Part shown: in pieces, positions 33,194 through 33,709 of the stretch
How the letters are laid out: every line of letters starts with the position of its first letter
Numbering within the stretch: position 1 is the stretch's first letter
Position numbers and translations under genes: made by a program
Assembly: GCA_938084925.1 (NCBI GenBank)
Contig: CALKFY010000103.1
Location: 1 to 33,709, forward strand
Length of the DNA: 33,709 bases
Direction: 5' to 3'
Origin: an uncultured Pseudomonadales bacterium
GTDB taxonomy: Bacteria; Pseudomonadota; Gammaproteobacteria; Pseudomonadales; Balneatricaceae
Notes under the pieces: generated by a model
The model's input: the letters and a program-made list of their open reading frames with translations, nothing else
Database searches by the model: none
What the model was told of the DNA's origin: nothing

Positions 33194-33211
33194 TAGTTAA
33201 CATGTTAACTA
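33194..33211 (+). promoter_or_regulatory. 18-bp perfect palindrome, probable repressor operator
   Basis: TAGTTAACATGTTAACTA is a perfect palindrome just downstream of the predicted transcript start of the monooxygenase gene, a position suited to a repressor. The AACATGTT core is the size and symmetry expected for a TetR- or MarR-type dimer; the regulator is not in the window. Confidence 0.7.
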
Positions 33212-33244
33212 TAAGTAAATCATAACAAACACAGAGGTATTCAC

Positions 33245-33709
33245 ATGGCTCAGGAATTTACGCTGGTAGAACGCGTTAAGGAAATCTTGCCAGAGATCGA
33301 ATCACGTCGCTTTGAAACAGAAAAGCTACGTATGGCGCACCCAGACAACATCAAGTTGTTAAAAGAGATTGGTTACACTCGTGCTTTCCAACCTAAAAAG
33401 TGGGGCGGCATGGAAGTATCCTTGCGTGAATTCTGTGAAGCTACTGCACTTTTAGCAGGCGCTTGTGGCGGTACTACTTGGGCTGCACAGCTTTTGAATA
33501 CTCACCAGCATCAGTTGGCTTTGTTCTCTGAGCAAGCACAAATAGACGTATGGGGGGACGACCCACTAGCAACAGCTAGCTCCTCCATCGCACCTTTCGG
33601 TAAAACCGAAGAAGTTGATGGTGGTGTTATGTTCTCTGGCGACCTTACTTGGAGTTCTGGTTGTGACCATGCGGAGTGGGCTATCTGCGGTTTCTTGCGC
33701 GAAGGTGCC
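33245..33709 (+). CDS. HsaA-like flavin-dependent monooxygenase, oxygenase component (partial, runs off right edge)
   Basis: The first 155 residues of a protein of the acyl-CoA dehydrogenase fold, group D flavin monooxygenases. The pattern matches oxygenase components such as HsaA (steroid ring hydroxylation) and p-hydroxyphenylacetate hydroxylase C2: LPEIESRRFETEKLRMAHPD, a GYTRAFQPKKWGGMEVSLREF segment, GGTTWAAQLLNTHQHQLALF and SSSIAPFG, then the diagnostic SGDLTWSSGCDHAEWAICG. Such enzymes use FMNH2 or FADH2 supplied by a separate reductase to hydroxylate aromatic compounds. AGAGG precedes the ATG at 33245. Only about 40% of the usual 390 residues is visible, so substrate and completeness cannot be judged. 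Confidence 0.85.
   Translation, partial: MAQEFTLVERVKEILPEIESRRFETEKLRMAHPDNIKLLKEIGYTRAFQPKKWGGMEVSLREFCEATALLAGACGGTTWAAQLLNTHQHQLALFSEQAQIDVWGDDPLATASSSIAPFGKTEEVDGGVMFSGDLTWSSGCDHAEWAICGFLREGA

Noticed and set aside
1-33709. tRNA, rRNA, CRISPR arrays, insertion sequences and phage genes
   Set aside because: None were recognised anywhere in the window on either strand; the only repeats are the short palindromes and one tandem 11-mer.

Overview
The window looks like chromosomal DNA of a facultatively anaerobic, probably marine gammaproteobacterium of moderate GC. NarG, NarH and NarI align closely in motif and residue position with the E. coli enzymes. The order narXL | narK1 narK2 narGHJI ppiC moeA resembles the Pseudomonas nar locus. 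TRAP transport genes, soluble chemoreceptors and HsaA-type monooxygenases are common in Oceanospirillales-like bacteria. The genus cannot be fixed from sequence reading alone.

Layout. (1) 1-6339, minus strand: a TRAP transporter operon (dctP-dctQ-dctM, dctM running off the left edge) preceded by a DctB/DctD-type two-component pair. (2) 6538-13292: mixed genes, namely a YbfB-type MFS transporter, a DUF1761 membrane protein, an orphan NarL/LuxR-type response regulator divergent from a soluble chemoreceptor, and a large flavin/Fe-S oxidoreductase of the trimethylamine dehydrogenase type. (3) 13316-13912: a parDE toxin-antitoxin pair with a palindromic operator. (4) 13919-31194: a nitrate respiration island. 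On the minus strand it holds narK1, narK2, a decayed acetyltransferase gene, narGHJI, a cytoplasmic parvulin and moeA. On the plus strand it holds narXL and a third, NrtP/NasA-like nitrate transporter. (5) 31286-33013: a PP2C phosphatase-Ser/Thr kinase fusion with a C-terminal membrane anchor. (6) 33245 to the right edge: the start of an HsaA-like flavin-dependent monooxygenase gene with a sigma70-like promoter and an 18-bp palindromic operator.

How it works together. Nitrate is sensed by NarX and relayed to NarL; low oxygen is sensed by an FNR/Anr-type protein encoded elsewhere. The strongest regulatory signal is that three separate promoters (narG, narK1, nrtP-like) share one layout: a NarL 7-2-7 inverted heptamer pair, 36-37 bp, an FNR box, exactly 22 bp, then a -10 hexamer. 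This layout also shows that the longest-ORF starts of narK1 and the nrtP-like gene lie upstream of, or inside, their own promoters, so both starts are moved downstream here. NarK1/NarK2 import nitrate and exchange nitrite, NarGHI reduces nitrate at the membrane, and NarJ, the parvulin and MoeA serve enzyme assembly and molybdenum cofactor.

Other points of note: a DctD-like regulator that has lost the GAFTGA loop and the Walker B glutamate needed for sigma54 activation; a terminator-like hairpin between dctP and dctQ; a pair of matching 25-bp palindromes in the gaps after narI and narK2; a double-hairpin REP-like element with a decayed relative; and an internally deleted maltose/galactoside O-acetyltransferase gene between narK2 and narG.
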